From the NCBI GenBank assembly GCA_900466745.1, contig UBNE01000044.1, forward strand, positions 1 through 42,691: a stretch of 42,691 nucleotides of DNA. The letters are read 5' to 3'. The DNA is from Hyphomicrobiales bacterium (GTDB taxonomy: Bacteria; Pseudomonadota; Alphaproteobacteria; Rhizobiales; Beijerinckiaceae). The notes under the pieces are model-generated. The model saw only the letters and a program-made list of their open reading frames with translations. It was not told the DNA's origin and did not search any database. Positions 36,198-42,691 of the stretch are shown one piece after another. A program made the translations under genes and the position numbers. Position 1 is the stretch's first letter. Every line of letters starts with the position of its first letter.

Positions 36198-37282
36198 CAG
36201 TGAAAGGCCCTGCTCTCGTAAGTGTCGATATCGGCCGCGATGAGTTCGGCGGCCGGCGTTCCGAGACGGTGCCGCCGGTACCATTCGGCGGTCAGCGCCA
36301 GCGCCGCGGCGAAGTCCAGGCGCGGGCGCCAGCCCAGCTCCTGGCGGGCCCTGCTCGAATCGAGCGTCAGCCGGTGCGCCTCATGGAGATCGGCCGGCGC
36401 GGCGCTGTTCCAGGAGGCGCTTTCGTCCCAGAATTGGATCAGGCTCTCGAGAACGTCGGAAACGGAGCGTTCGGCGTTGGCGTCGGGGCCGAAATTCCAG
36501 GCCCGCGCGAAACGGCCGGCATCTGCGTGCAGCCGCTCGGCCAGCAGCAGATAGCCGCCCAGCGCATCGAGAACATGCTGCCAGGGCCGGGTCGCGCCGG
36601 AGCTGCGAACCGTCACGGGGCGGTTTTGGGCGAAGGCGCGGATGGCGTCCGGGACGAGCCTGTCCTGCGCCCAGTCGCCGCCGCCGATGACGTTGCCGGC
36701 CCGCGCCGTCGCGATCGCGATGTTGCGATCCGCCATGGCCGCGAAGGAAGCCCGCCAGGACGCCACGACGATTTCCGTGCAGGCCTTGCTCGCGCTGTAG
36801 GGATCGTGCCCGCCGAGCGGGTCCGTTTCCCGGTAAGGCCACGGCCATTCACGGTTCTCGTAGCATTTGTCGCTGGTCGCGATCAGGACGCATCGCACGC
36901 TTGGCTGAGCGCGCACCGCCTCGAGCAGGTTCAGGGTGCCCATGACATTCGTCTCGAAGGTCTCGCGCGGGTCGCGATAGGACCGTCTCACCAGCGGCTG
37001 GGCGGCGAGATGCAGCACGATTTCCGGCGCCAGCTCGGCCAGGGCGGAGCGCGTTGCCCCGGCATCGCGCAGGTCGCAGGCGAGGGGCGTCACGCGACCG
37101 GCGAGAAAGCCGAGCCGCTCGGCTTCCGCTTCGTCCTGCGCCGCCAGGGACAGGCCGAGCGGCAGCGCGCCGAGCCGCGCCAGCCACAGGCTGAGCCATG
37201 ATCCCTTGAAGCCGCTATGGCCGGTGACGAGGACGCGGCGCCCCCGCCAAAAGCCGGGATCGGGATTCACCAGACGCGCCAT
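36197..37282 (-). CDS. rfbG: CDP-glucose 4,6-dehydratase
   Basis: Converts CDP-glucose to CDP-4-keto-6-deoxyglucose with bound NAD. The 361-residue protein is a short-chain dehydrogenase/reductase: NAD loop VLVTGHSGFKGSWLSLWLAR, VLHLAAQPLVRRSYRDP, the catalytic YSASK in DPYSASKACTEIV, and ARAGNVIGGGDWAQDRLVPD. The GHSGFKGSWL and GGGDW segments distinguish RfbG from dTDP-glucose dehydratase RmlB. It overlaps rfbF by 16 bp. Confidence 0.95.
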   Translation of the reverse strand: MARLVNPDPGFWRGRRVLVTGHSGFKGSWLSLWLARLGALPLGLSLAAQDEAEAERLGFLAGRVTPLACDLRDAGATRSALAELAPEIVLHLAAQPLVRRSYRDPRETFETNVMGTLNLLEAVRAQPSVRCVLIATSDKCYENREWPWPYRETDPLGGHDPYSASKACTEIVVASWRASFAAMADRNIAIATARAGNVIGGGDWAQDRLVPDAIRAFAQNRPVTVRSSGATRPWQHVLDALGGYLLLAERLHADAGRFARAWNFGPDANAERSVSDVLESLIQFWDESASWNSAAPADLHEAHRLTLDSSRARQELGWRPRLDFAAALALTAEWYRRHRLGTPAAELIAADIDTYESRAFH

Positions 37283-38046
37283 GGTGCCTCGCCGGTTTCC
37301 CAGAGTTCCTCGAGCCGCCGCTTGTCGCGCAGCGTGTCCATCGGTTGCCAGAAGCCGTCATGCGGGTAGGCCATCAGCTCGCCGTCGCGCGCGAGGCCCT
37401 CCATCGGGCCGCTCTCCCAGACGGTGTCGTCGCCCGCGATGCGGTCGAGCGCGCGCGGCGAGAGCACGAAGAAGCCGCCATTGATGAAGCCGGTGTCGCT
37501 CGGCGCCTTCTCGCGGAAGCCGGATACGCCGTTGCCGTCGAGGTCGAGCACGCCGAAGCGGCCGGGCGGGCGCACCGCCGTCACCGTCGCGGCGCGGCCA
37601 TGGCTCTCGTGGAAGGCGATCAGCCGGTCGATCGGCACGTCCGAGACGCCGTCGCCATAGGTCAGGCAGAAGCTCTCGCCCTCCAGATAGGGCTTCACGC
37701 GAGCGATGCGGCCGCCCGTCATCGTTTCCTGGCCGGTGTCGACCAGCGTGACCTTCCAGGGCTCGGCGCGGCCGGCATGGGTGGTCACCGCGCCGGAGGT
37801 GAAGTCGAAGGTGACGTCCGACGAGTGGAGAAGGTAGTTCCCGAAATACTCCTTCAGGAAATAGCCCTTGTAGCCGAGGCAGATCACGAATTCGTCGATG
37901 CCGTAGCGCGAATACAGCTTCATGATGTGCCAGATGATCGGCCTCCCGCCGATCTCGATCATCGGCTTCGGGCGATATTCCGATTCCTCCATGATCCGCG
38001 TGCCGCGGCCGCCGGCCAGGATCACCGCTTTCCTGATCTTCGTCAT
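37267..38046 (-). CDS. rfbF: Glucose-1-phosphate cytidylyltransferase
   Basis: Forms CDP-glucose from CTP and glucose-1-phosphate, the entry step of the operon's pathway. The 259-residue protein starts MTKIRKAVILAGGRGTRIME with the nucleotide-binding GGRGTR loop, then EYRPKPMIEIGGRPIIWHIM. LTYGDGVSDVPIDRLIAFH holds the metal-binding Asp, and KAPSDTGFINGGFFVLSPRA is characteristic of the family. GGAAG lies about 8 nt before the ATG. It is first in a tightly packed five-gene operon and would be driven by the leftward promoter near 38168-38196. Confidence 0.96.
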   Translation of the reverse strand: MTKIRKAVILAGGRGTRIMEESEYRPKPMIEIGGRPIIWHIMKLYSRYGIDEFVICLGYKGYFLKEYFGNYLLHSSDVTFDFTSGAVTTHAGRAEPWKVTLVDTGQETMTGGRIARVKPYLEGESFCLTYGDGVSDVPIDRLIAFHESHGRAATVTAVRPPGRFGVLDLDGNGVSGFREKAPSDTGFINGGFFVLSPRALDRIAGDDTVWESGPMEGLARDGELMAYPHDGFWQPMDTLRDKRRLEELWETGEAPWRVW

Positions 38047-38056
38047 TCTCTTCCGT

Positions 38057-38084
38057 GTTCCTGCGCTTCCGCGTTCCTGCGCTT
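38057..38084. repeat. Two direct copies of GTTCCTGCGCTT in the rfbF leader
   Basis: GTTCCTGCGCTT occurs at 38057-38068 and 38073-38084, a 16-bp period, with a degenerate third copy (GCGCTTCTGCATTCCTG) from 38095. On the rfbF coding strand each copy contains AGGAA just upstream of the start region, so slippage here could alter translation. Confidence 0.55.
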
Positions 38085-38158
38085 TGGCATCCGGCGCTTC
38101 TGCATTCCTGGCCGTGCCGGGCCTCGCGGCGGGTCGTGAGAAATTTACCCACATGGTG

Positions 38159-38196
38159 TTGACGTGGGAAATATTCCCACTTATTGAGCCTGTCAA
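38159..38196. promoter_or_regulatory. Divergent promoter pair sharing one palindromic operator
   Basis: GTGGGAA-ATA-TTCCCAC at 38164-38180 is an inverted repeat with perfect 7-bp arms. Rightward, TTGACG (38159-38164) and TATTGA (38182-38187) are 17 bp apart with the repeat filling the spacer. Leftward, TTGACA (complement of 38191-38196) and TATTTC (complement of 38168-38173) are also 17 bp apart, with the repeat on the -10. A protein bound there would contact both promoters. An extra ACCCAC half-site lies at 38147-38152. Which regulator binds is unknown. Confidence 0.6.
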
Positions 38197-38259
38197 CCCA
38201 TCCGACATCGCCTTCCGCGATCGGCGGCATGTGGAAATATCCGTTCGAGGAGACCGCGG

Positions 38260-39093
38260 GTGTCGACCCCTGCCATGTTCGTTCACGATGCGCAGTCGCG
38301 CGACAGCCGGCCCTGGCGGGACGCGATCGCCGATGCCGCCCGGGCCGCGCGCCTCGCCGAATTATGGCTGACCATGGGCTGGTACGATGTGCGCCAGCGC
38401 TACAGCCGTTCGGTCTTCGGCCCCTTCTGGGTGACGATCAGCCTCGCCGTCTTCGTCGCGGGGCTGGGCATCACCTATGCGGCGCTCTTCCGCGTGCCGG
38501 TGGTGGCCTATCTGCCCTATGTCACCGTTGGCATGGTGCTGTGGTCGCTGATCTCCGCCCTACTCAACGAGGGCGCCGCGACCTTCACGGCGGCGACCGC
38601 GGCGATCAAGCAGATGCCGGCGCCGATCGGAATCCATGCGCTGCGCGTCGTCTGGCGCAACCTGATCATCCTCGCCCATAACGCGGTGATCGTCCTGATC
38701 GTCCTCGCGGCCTGCGGGGTGAGGCCGGGCTGGGCGGGCTTCGCGGCCCTGCCGGGCCTGGCGCTCCTGCTGCTCAACGGCATCGGCTGGAGCGTGACGC
38801 TCGGTCTCGTCGGCGCGCGTTTTCGCGACGTGATGCCCCTCGTCGCCAACGCGACGCAAATGCTGCTCTTCGTCACGCCGGTGCTGTGGCGTGCCGGCGA
38901 TCTCGGCGACCGGCGCATCCTGGCGGAGCTCAATCCGCTGTTCCATCTGATCGAGATCGTGCGGGCGCCGCTGCTCGGGGCGGGCGTCCCGCTCGGCAGC
39001 TTCGCCGTCGCGCTCGCCGTCACCGCGCTCAATCTCGGGCTCGCCTTCGCCTTCTATACGAGGCTGCGCTGGCGCGTGGCCTATTGGCTCTGA
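38260..39093 (+). CDS. wzm: Polysaccharide ABC transporter permease (Wzm-like)
   Basis: A 277-residue inner-membrane permease of the ABC-2 type. After a cytoplasmic N-terminus ending WYDVRQRYSRSVFGPFWVTI, typical of Wzm/TagG proteins, six helices follow, including SLAVFVAGLGITYAALFRVP, YLPYVTVGMVLWSLISALLN, IILAHNAVIVLIVLAACGV and MLLFVTPVLWRAGDL. The ending YTRLRWRVAYWL is characteristic. The GTG start is supported by GAGGAGA 7 bp upstream. Paired with the ATPase 7 bp downstream, it should export a lipid-linked polysaccharide across the inner membrane. Confidence 0.93.
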   Translation: MSTPAMFVHDAQSRDSRPWRDAIADAARAARLAELWLTMGWYDVRQRYSRSVFGPFWVTISLAVFVAGLGITYAALFRVPVVAYLPYVTVGMVLWSLISALLNEGAATFTAATAAIKQMPAPIGIHALRVVWRNLIILAHNAVIVLIVLAACGVRPGWAGFAALPGLALLLLNGIGWSVTLGLVGARFRDVMPLVANATQMLLFVTPVLWRAGDLGDRRILAELNPLFHLIEIVRAPLLGAGVPLGSFAVALAVTALNLGLAFAFYTRLRWRVAYWL

Positions 39094-39100
39094 GGCGGCG

Positions 39101-39868
39101 ATGAGCTCGATCCGCCTCGACCGCGTCAGCGTGCAGTTCCCGCTCTATGGCGGCAGCGCCCGTTCCCTGCGCAACCGCATCGTCAGCAGCGCCACCGGCG
39201 GGCGCATCGGCTCGGATGCCCGCTCGCGCACCTGCATCGAGGCCCTGCGCGACATCGACATCCGCATCGCCCATGGCGAGCGCGTCGCCCTCGTCGGCCA
39301 TAACGGCGCCGGCAAGACGACGCTGCTGCGCGTCCTGGCCGGCATCTATGTGCCGCAGGCGGGCCGCGTCGCCGTCAGCGGCAAGGTCGCCCCGCTCTTC
39401 GACATCGGGCTGGGCATGGACGGCGAGGCGAGCGGCTACGACAATATCCGCCTGCGCGGCCTTTATCTGGGGCTGAGCCGGCGCGAGATCGAATGCCGCA
39501 TCGACGAGATCGCAGCCTTCAGCGAGCTCGGCGGCTTCCTCGACATGCCGATCCGCACCTATTCGGCCGGCATGCAGACGCGGCTGTCCTTCGCGATCTG
39601 CACCAGCGTCGATCCGGAGGTGCTGCTGCTCGACGAAGGCATCCTCGCCGGCGACGCGGCCTTCATGGAGAAGGCGCAGGCGCGGCTGGCGGCCTTCGTG
39701 GCCCGGGCCGGCATCCTCGTTCTCGCCTCGCACAGCGACAGCCTGCTCGCCAGCCTGTGCAGCCGTGCGCTGCGGCTCGAGCACGGCCGCCTCGTCGCCG
39801 ACGGGCCCTTGCAGCAGGTGCTGCAGCCCAGCGCGCATCCTGCGGTTCTCGGGAGATTATCGGCATGA
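39101..39868 (+). CDS. wzt: Polysaccharide ABC transporter ATPase (Wzt-like, short form)
   Basis: A 255-residue ATPase. Walker A is ALVGHNGAGKTTLLRVLAGI, followed by LFDIGLGMDGEASGYDNI, a segment typical of polysaccharide exporters. The signature is YSAGMQTRLSFAI, Walker B is EVLLLDEGILAGDAAF, and the switch His is in LVLASHSDSLL. It ends soon after the ATPase core, so it lacks the C-terminal carbohydrate-binding domain that in some Wzt proteins recognises capped O-antigen ends. It overlaps the next gene by 4 bp. Confidence 0.94.
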   Translation: MSSIRLDRVSVQFPLYGGSARSLRNRIVSSATGGRIGSDARSRTCIEALRDIDIRIAHGERVALVGHNGAGKTTLLRVLAGIYVPQAGRVAVSGKVAPLFDIGLGMDGEASGYDNIRLRGLYLGLSRREIECRIDEIAAFSELGGFLDMPIRTYSAGMQTRLSFAICTSVDPEVLLLDEGILAGDAAFMEKAQARLAAFVARAGILVLASHSDSLLASLCSRALRLEHGRLVADGPLQQVLQPSAHPAVLGRLSA

Positions 39869-40866
39869 ACAGGCTGGCCGGAGGCCGGGCGCCCTGCGTG
39901 GCCGGCATCGTCATCTATCGTCCGCAGATCGAGGCGCTGCGGCGTCTCGTCGCCTCGCTGGCCGATGAGGTCGCCATCGTCGCCATCTATGCCAACTCGC
40001 CGATCGGCGCAGACGAGCAGCAGAGGCTCGCGGCGGCGGCGGGGGCGGCCGAGCTGGTCGTTCTGAGGCCGGCCCTCAACCGCGGCCTCGGCGCCGCCTA
40101 CAACGCCCTGCGCGCATTGGCGCAGGCGACCGAAAACGAGTTCCTGCTGCTGCTCGACCAGGACAGCGCGCCCCGTCCCGGCACGGTCGAGACGCTGGTC
40201 GCGACCCATCGCCGCCTCGCCGCGCGCGGCGAGCGCGCCGCCGTGGTCGGGCCGCAGCCGATCGACCTGCAAGGCAAGGCGATGCGGCTGTCGACGCGGA
40301 CGGGAGTGCCGCCAAGCGGCACGGAGCCTCTGCGCGCCTCCTTCGTCATCTCGTCCGGCTCGCTGATCCGCCTCGACGCGCTGGCGGCGATCGGCGATTT
40401 CCGGGCCGACTACTTCATCGACGCCATCGACATCGAATGGTGCCTGCGGGCCGGCGCCGCGGGCTATTCGATCTGGGTCGATCCCGCGGTGCCGATGCCG
40501 CACAGCCTGGGCAAGGGCATCATCAGGCTGCCATTCGGCCTGTTGCTGACCGACCAGCCGTCGCGCCGCCTCTACACCTATGTCCGCAACCAGCTCGCCA
40601 TGCTGCGCCTGCGGCATGTTCCCGTCCGCTACAAAGCCAAGTTCCTGCTCTCGCTGCCGGTGAGGCTCGCGGCCCATCTGATCCATCACCGCTTCTCGTC
40701 CGATTGCATCACGGCGCTGGCCAACGGCCTCGTCGACGGCGTGCTCGGACGGATGGGGCCGCCCGACCGCGCGCTGATTCCCTGGCGGGATCCCGGCCTG
40801 CGGATGGATGCGCCCCGGAGCTCGCCGGCGGCCGACGCGGCGGCGCCGGGACGGCGCCTGCCATGA
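39865..40866 (+). CDS. GT2 glycosyltransferase, rhamnosyltransferase-like
   Basis: A 333-residue GT-A fold enzyme. It begins CVAGIVIYRPQIEALRRLVA, then LNRGLGAAYNALRAL. The metal-binding motif is in EFLLLLDQDSAPRPGTVETL, and IDAIDIEWCLRAGAAGYSIW contains the acidic ED-type acceptor site. RRLYTYVRNQLAMLRLRHVP resembles rhamnosyltransferases of O-antigen loci. Neighbouring rfbD and rfbA support dTDP-rhamnose as donor. The final ~35 residues (SSPAADAAAPGRRLP) are low-complexity. Starts and ends overlap its neighbours by 4 bp. Confidence 0.9.
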   Translation: MNRLAGGRAPCVAGIVIYRPQIEALRRLVASLADEVAIVAIYANSPIGADEQQRLAAAAGAAELVVLRPALNRGLGAAYNALRALAQATENEFLLLLDQDSAPRPGTVETLVATHRRLAARGERAAVVGPQPIDLQGKAMRLSTRTGVPPSGTEPLRASFVISSGSLIRLDALAAIGDFRADYFIDAIDIEWCLRAGAAGYSIWVDPAVPMPHSLGKGIIRLPFGLLLTDQPSRRLYTYVRNQLAMLRLRHVPVRYKAKFLLSLPVRLAAHLIHHRFSSDCITALANGLVDGVLGRMGPPDRALIPWRDPGLRMDAPRSSPAADAAAPGRRLP

Positions 40867-41783
40867 GCGCGCCGACCATCCTCGTGCTCGGACGCAGCGG
40901 CCAGCTCGCCGGAGCCCTGGCCGAGCGCGGATGCGGCGCCGTCGTCGCGGCCGGGCGGCCGGAGTTCGACCTGACGCGGCCCGATGCGCCGGCGCGCCTG
41001 CTGGACATGGTCCGCCCTGCCGCCGTGATCAACGCGGCGGCCTATACGGCGGTCGACCGTGCGGAAAGCGAGCCGGAACTGGCCTTCGCCCTCAACCGGG
41101 ACGGCCCCGCCGCCCTGGCGAAGGCCTGCGCACGCGCCGGCCTGCCCCTCATCCACATCTCGACGGACTGCGTTTTCGACGGCGCGAAGGCAGGCGCCTA
41201 TCGCGAAGCCGACATCTCCCGCCCGCTCAATATCTACGGGGCCTCGAAGCGGGCGGGCGAGCGGGCCGTCCTCGAAGCGCTGCCTTCGGCGCTGGTGGTG
41301 CGGACCTCCTGGGTCTTCGGGCCGCGGGGCGAGAGTTTCGTGACCCGCCTGCTCGGCTGGGCGCAGGGGCGCGAAACGCTCACGGTCGCGGGGGACCAGC
41401 GCGGCAAGCCGACCTATGCGCCGGCCCTCGCGGATGCGCTGCTGGCGCTCGCGCCCCGCCTGATCGGCCGGACGCTGCCCGGCGGATTGCTGCATCTGGC
41501 CGGCGAGACCGTGCTGAGCCGGGCCGAGCAGGCCCAGCTCATTCTCGATGCGGCCCGCCGGCGCGGCGGCCCGTGGGCGAGGGTGATCCCCGTTCCCTCC
41601 AGCGCCCATGCGACCGCGGCCGCGCGGCCATGCAACGCCGTACTCGACTGCACGCTCGCCGCGCGCCAGGGCATCGCGCTCGGAGCGTTCGCGGACGATG
41701 TCGAGGCCACCCTCGATCGCCTGATCGGGCCGGCAGCCACCCATCTGGCGCAGCACCGCCTGAACCCGTCGAGGGCATCGTGA
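40863..41783 (+). CDS. rfbD: dTDP-4-dehydrorhamnose reductase
   Basis: Final step of dTDP-L-rhamnose synthesis, reducing the 4-keto group with NAD(P)H. The 306-residue short-chain dehydrogenase starts TILVLGRSGQLAGALAERG; the usual GxxGQxG loop is seen as GRSGQLAG. INAAAYTAVDRAESEPELAF is diagnostic of RmlD. The catalytic residues are in HISTDCVFDGAKAGAYREAD and LNIYGASKRAGERAVL (YxxxK). It overlaps both neighbours by 4 bp. It could conceivably also reduce the CDP-branched sugar, since no other 4-ketoreductase is visible. Confidence 0.95.
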   Translation: MSAPTILVLGRSGQLAGALAERGCGAVVAAGRPEFDLTRPDAPARLLDMVRPAAVINAAAYTAVDRAESEPELAFALNRDGPAALAKACARAGLPLIHISTDCVFDGAKAGAYREADISRPLNIYGASKRAGERAVLEALPSALVVRTSWVFGPRGESFVTRLLGWAQGRETLTVAGDQRGKPTYAPALADALLALAPRLIGRTLPGGLLHLAGETVLSRAEQAQLILDAARRRGGPWARVIPVPSSAHATAAARPCNAVLDCTLAARQGIALGAFADDVEATLDRLIGPAATHLAQHRLNPSRAS

Positions 41784-42652
41784 AAGGTATCGTTCTGGCC
41801 GGGGGCAGCGGATCGCGTCTCCACCCCGCGACGCTCGCCGTCAACAAGCAGCTCCTCCCCGTCTACGATAAGCCGATGATCTACTATCCGGTTTCCGTGC
41901 TGATGCAGGCCGGAATCGACGAGATCCTGCTGATCTCGGCGCCGGACTACCTCGCCAACTACGTTGCGCTGTTCGGGGACGGGGCGAGCCTCGGCCTGAA
42001 GCTGAGCTACGCCGTGCAGCCACGGCCCGAGGGGCTGGCGCAAGCCTTCGTCATCGGACGCGACTTCGTCGGCGACGACAGCGTCGCGCTGGTCCTGGGC
42101 GACAACATCTTCTTCGGCGCCGGGCTCGAAGGCATGCTTGCCCGCGCGCGTGCCCGCCAGAGCGGCGCGACGATCTTCGCCTATGCGGTCGAAGACCCGG
42201 AGCGCTACGGCGTCGTCACCCTCGACGGGCAGGGCGGGGCGCTGCGGATCGACGAGAAGCCGAAGGCGCCGCAATCGCCCTGGGCCGTCACCGGCCTCTA
42301 TTTTTACGACAACCGGGTCTTGGACATCGCTGCCGGCATTCGCCCTTCGCCGCGGGGCGAGCTGGAGATCACCGACGTCAACGCCGCCTATCTCCGCGCC
42401 GGCGAGCTCCATGTGGAGCGCATGTCGCGCGGCTATACCTGGCTCGACATGGGGACGCATGACAGCCTGCTGGAAGCGGGCGAGTTCGTCCGCACCATCC
42501 AGAAGCGCCAGGGGCAGCTTGTCGCCGGGCTCGAGGAAATCGCCTTCCGGCAGGGCTTCATCCCGCTCGCCCGGCTTCGTGAACAGGGCGCCGCCCTTGC
42601 CAGGACGGATTATGGCCGCAAGCTGCTCGCGATCGCGGCCGACCATGCCTGA
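41780..42652 (+). CDS. rfbA: Glucose-1-phosphate thymidylyltransferase
   Basis: First step of the dTDP-rhamnose route, giving dTDP-glucose. The 290-residue length is standard. KGIVLAGGSGSRLHPATLAV is the nucleotide-binding start (normally GGSGTRL; here Ser replaces Thr), then NKQLLPVYDKPMIYYPVSVL, ALVLGDNIFFG with the metal-binding Asp, VEDPERYGVVTLD, and AVTGLYFYDNRVLDIA. RGYTWLDMGTHDSLLEAGEF is diagnostic. The GTG start overlaps the rfbD stop by 4 bp. It is the last complete gene in the window; rfbB is presumably elsewhere, perhaps just beyond the right edge. Confidence 0.97.
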   Translation: MKGIVLAGGSGSRLHPATLAVNKQLLPVYDKPMIYYPVSVLMQAGIDEILLISAPDYLANYVALFGDGASLGLKLSYAVQPRPEGLAQAFVIGRDFVGDDSVALVLGDNIFFGAGLEGMLARARARQSGATIFAYAVEDPERYGVVTLDGQGGALRIDEKPKAPQSPWAVTGLYFYDNRVLDIAAGIRPSPRGELEITDVNAAYLRAGELHVERMSRGYTWLDMGTHDSLLEAGEFVRTIQKRQGQLVAGLEEIAFRQGFIPLARLREQGAALARTDYGRKLLAIAADHA

Positions 42653-42691
42653 ACCGGGGTCAACGCCCGGGCCCGCCGCCGCCTCCCGACA

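Noticed and set aside
38057..38110. CRISPR-like repeats
   Set aside because: The copies are 12 bp at a 16-bp period, without spacer structure or cas genes.

Overview
The window is high-GC DNA with strong G/C bias at third codon positions. Gene content points to an alphaproteobacterium of the order Hyphomicrobiales; a Bosea-like genus is my best guess, from overall resemblance only. Supporting signs are the yqeY-dnaG-rpoD block, a DnaG without its zinc-finger cysteines, DUF2798 and NIPSNAP proteins, a group III truncated haemoglobin, and rhizobial-type intergenic palindromes. I saw no rRNA, CRISPR array, insertion sequence or phage gene. There is one tRNA.

Layout. 1-1337: an MFS exporter cut by the window edge, divergent from an ArsR-type regulator, with two near-identical palindromic operators between them. 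1440-9005: an orphan AztD-like zinc-chaperone candidate, a GtrA protein, an uncharacterised secreted/zinc-ribbon membrane pair, a methyltransferase, a cyclopropane fatty acid synthase, a truncated haemoglobin, a TyrA-type dehydrogenase and a NIPSNAP protein. 9134-15996: carA divergent from yqeY, dnaG and rpoD, with a vapBC toxin-antitoxin pair inserted on the opposite strand between yqeY and dnaG. 16052-21620: DUF2798, HlyU, a second MFS transporter, an acyl-CoA thioesterase, a large chemoreceptor and a CAU-anticodon tRNA (probably Ile2).

21637-31854 looks like an envelope module. A response regulator and histidine kinase overlap by 4 bp. They are followed on the same strand by an outer-membrane factor, a MacA-type adaptor and a MacB-type ABC transporter, together a complete tripartite exporter. 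A full-length BamA, away from its usual rseP/lpx neighbours, is transcribed divergently from the regulator.

32088-42652 is a surface-polysaccharide locus made of two divergent operons. The leftward one (rfbF, rfbG, a sugar C-methyltransferase, an RmlC-like epimerase and a tandem-domain glycosyltransferase) should make a CDP-activated, C-methyl-branched 6-deoxysugar and begin using it. The rightward one (Wzm/Wzt-type ABC exporter, a rhamnosyltransferase-like GT2, rfbD, rfbA) exports the polymer and makes part of dTDP-rhamnose; rfbB is not in the window. Between them lies a compact pair of divergent promoter-like sequences sharing one GTGGGAA/TTCCCAC inverted repeat, which suggests both halves answer to one regulator.

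The intergenic spaces hold several strong palindromes: a ~100-bp compound one after cfa, hairpins near tyrA, carA and yqeY, and a ~50-bp repeat family. The most interesting points are the shared operator of the polysaccharide locus, the two-component/efflux/BamA module, the VapC with Asn in place of its first catalytic Asp, and the zinc-ligand-free DnaG.
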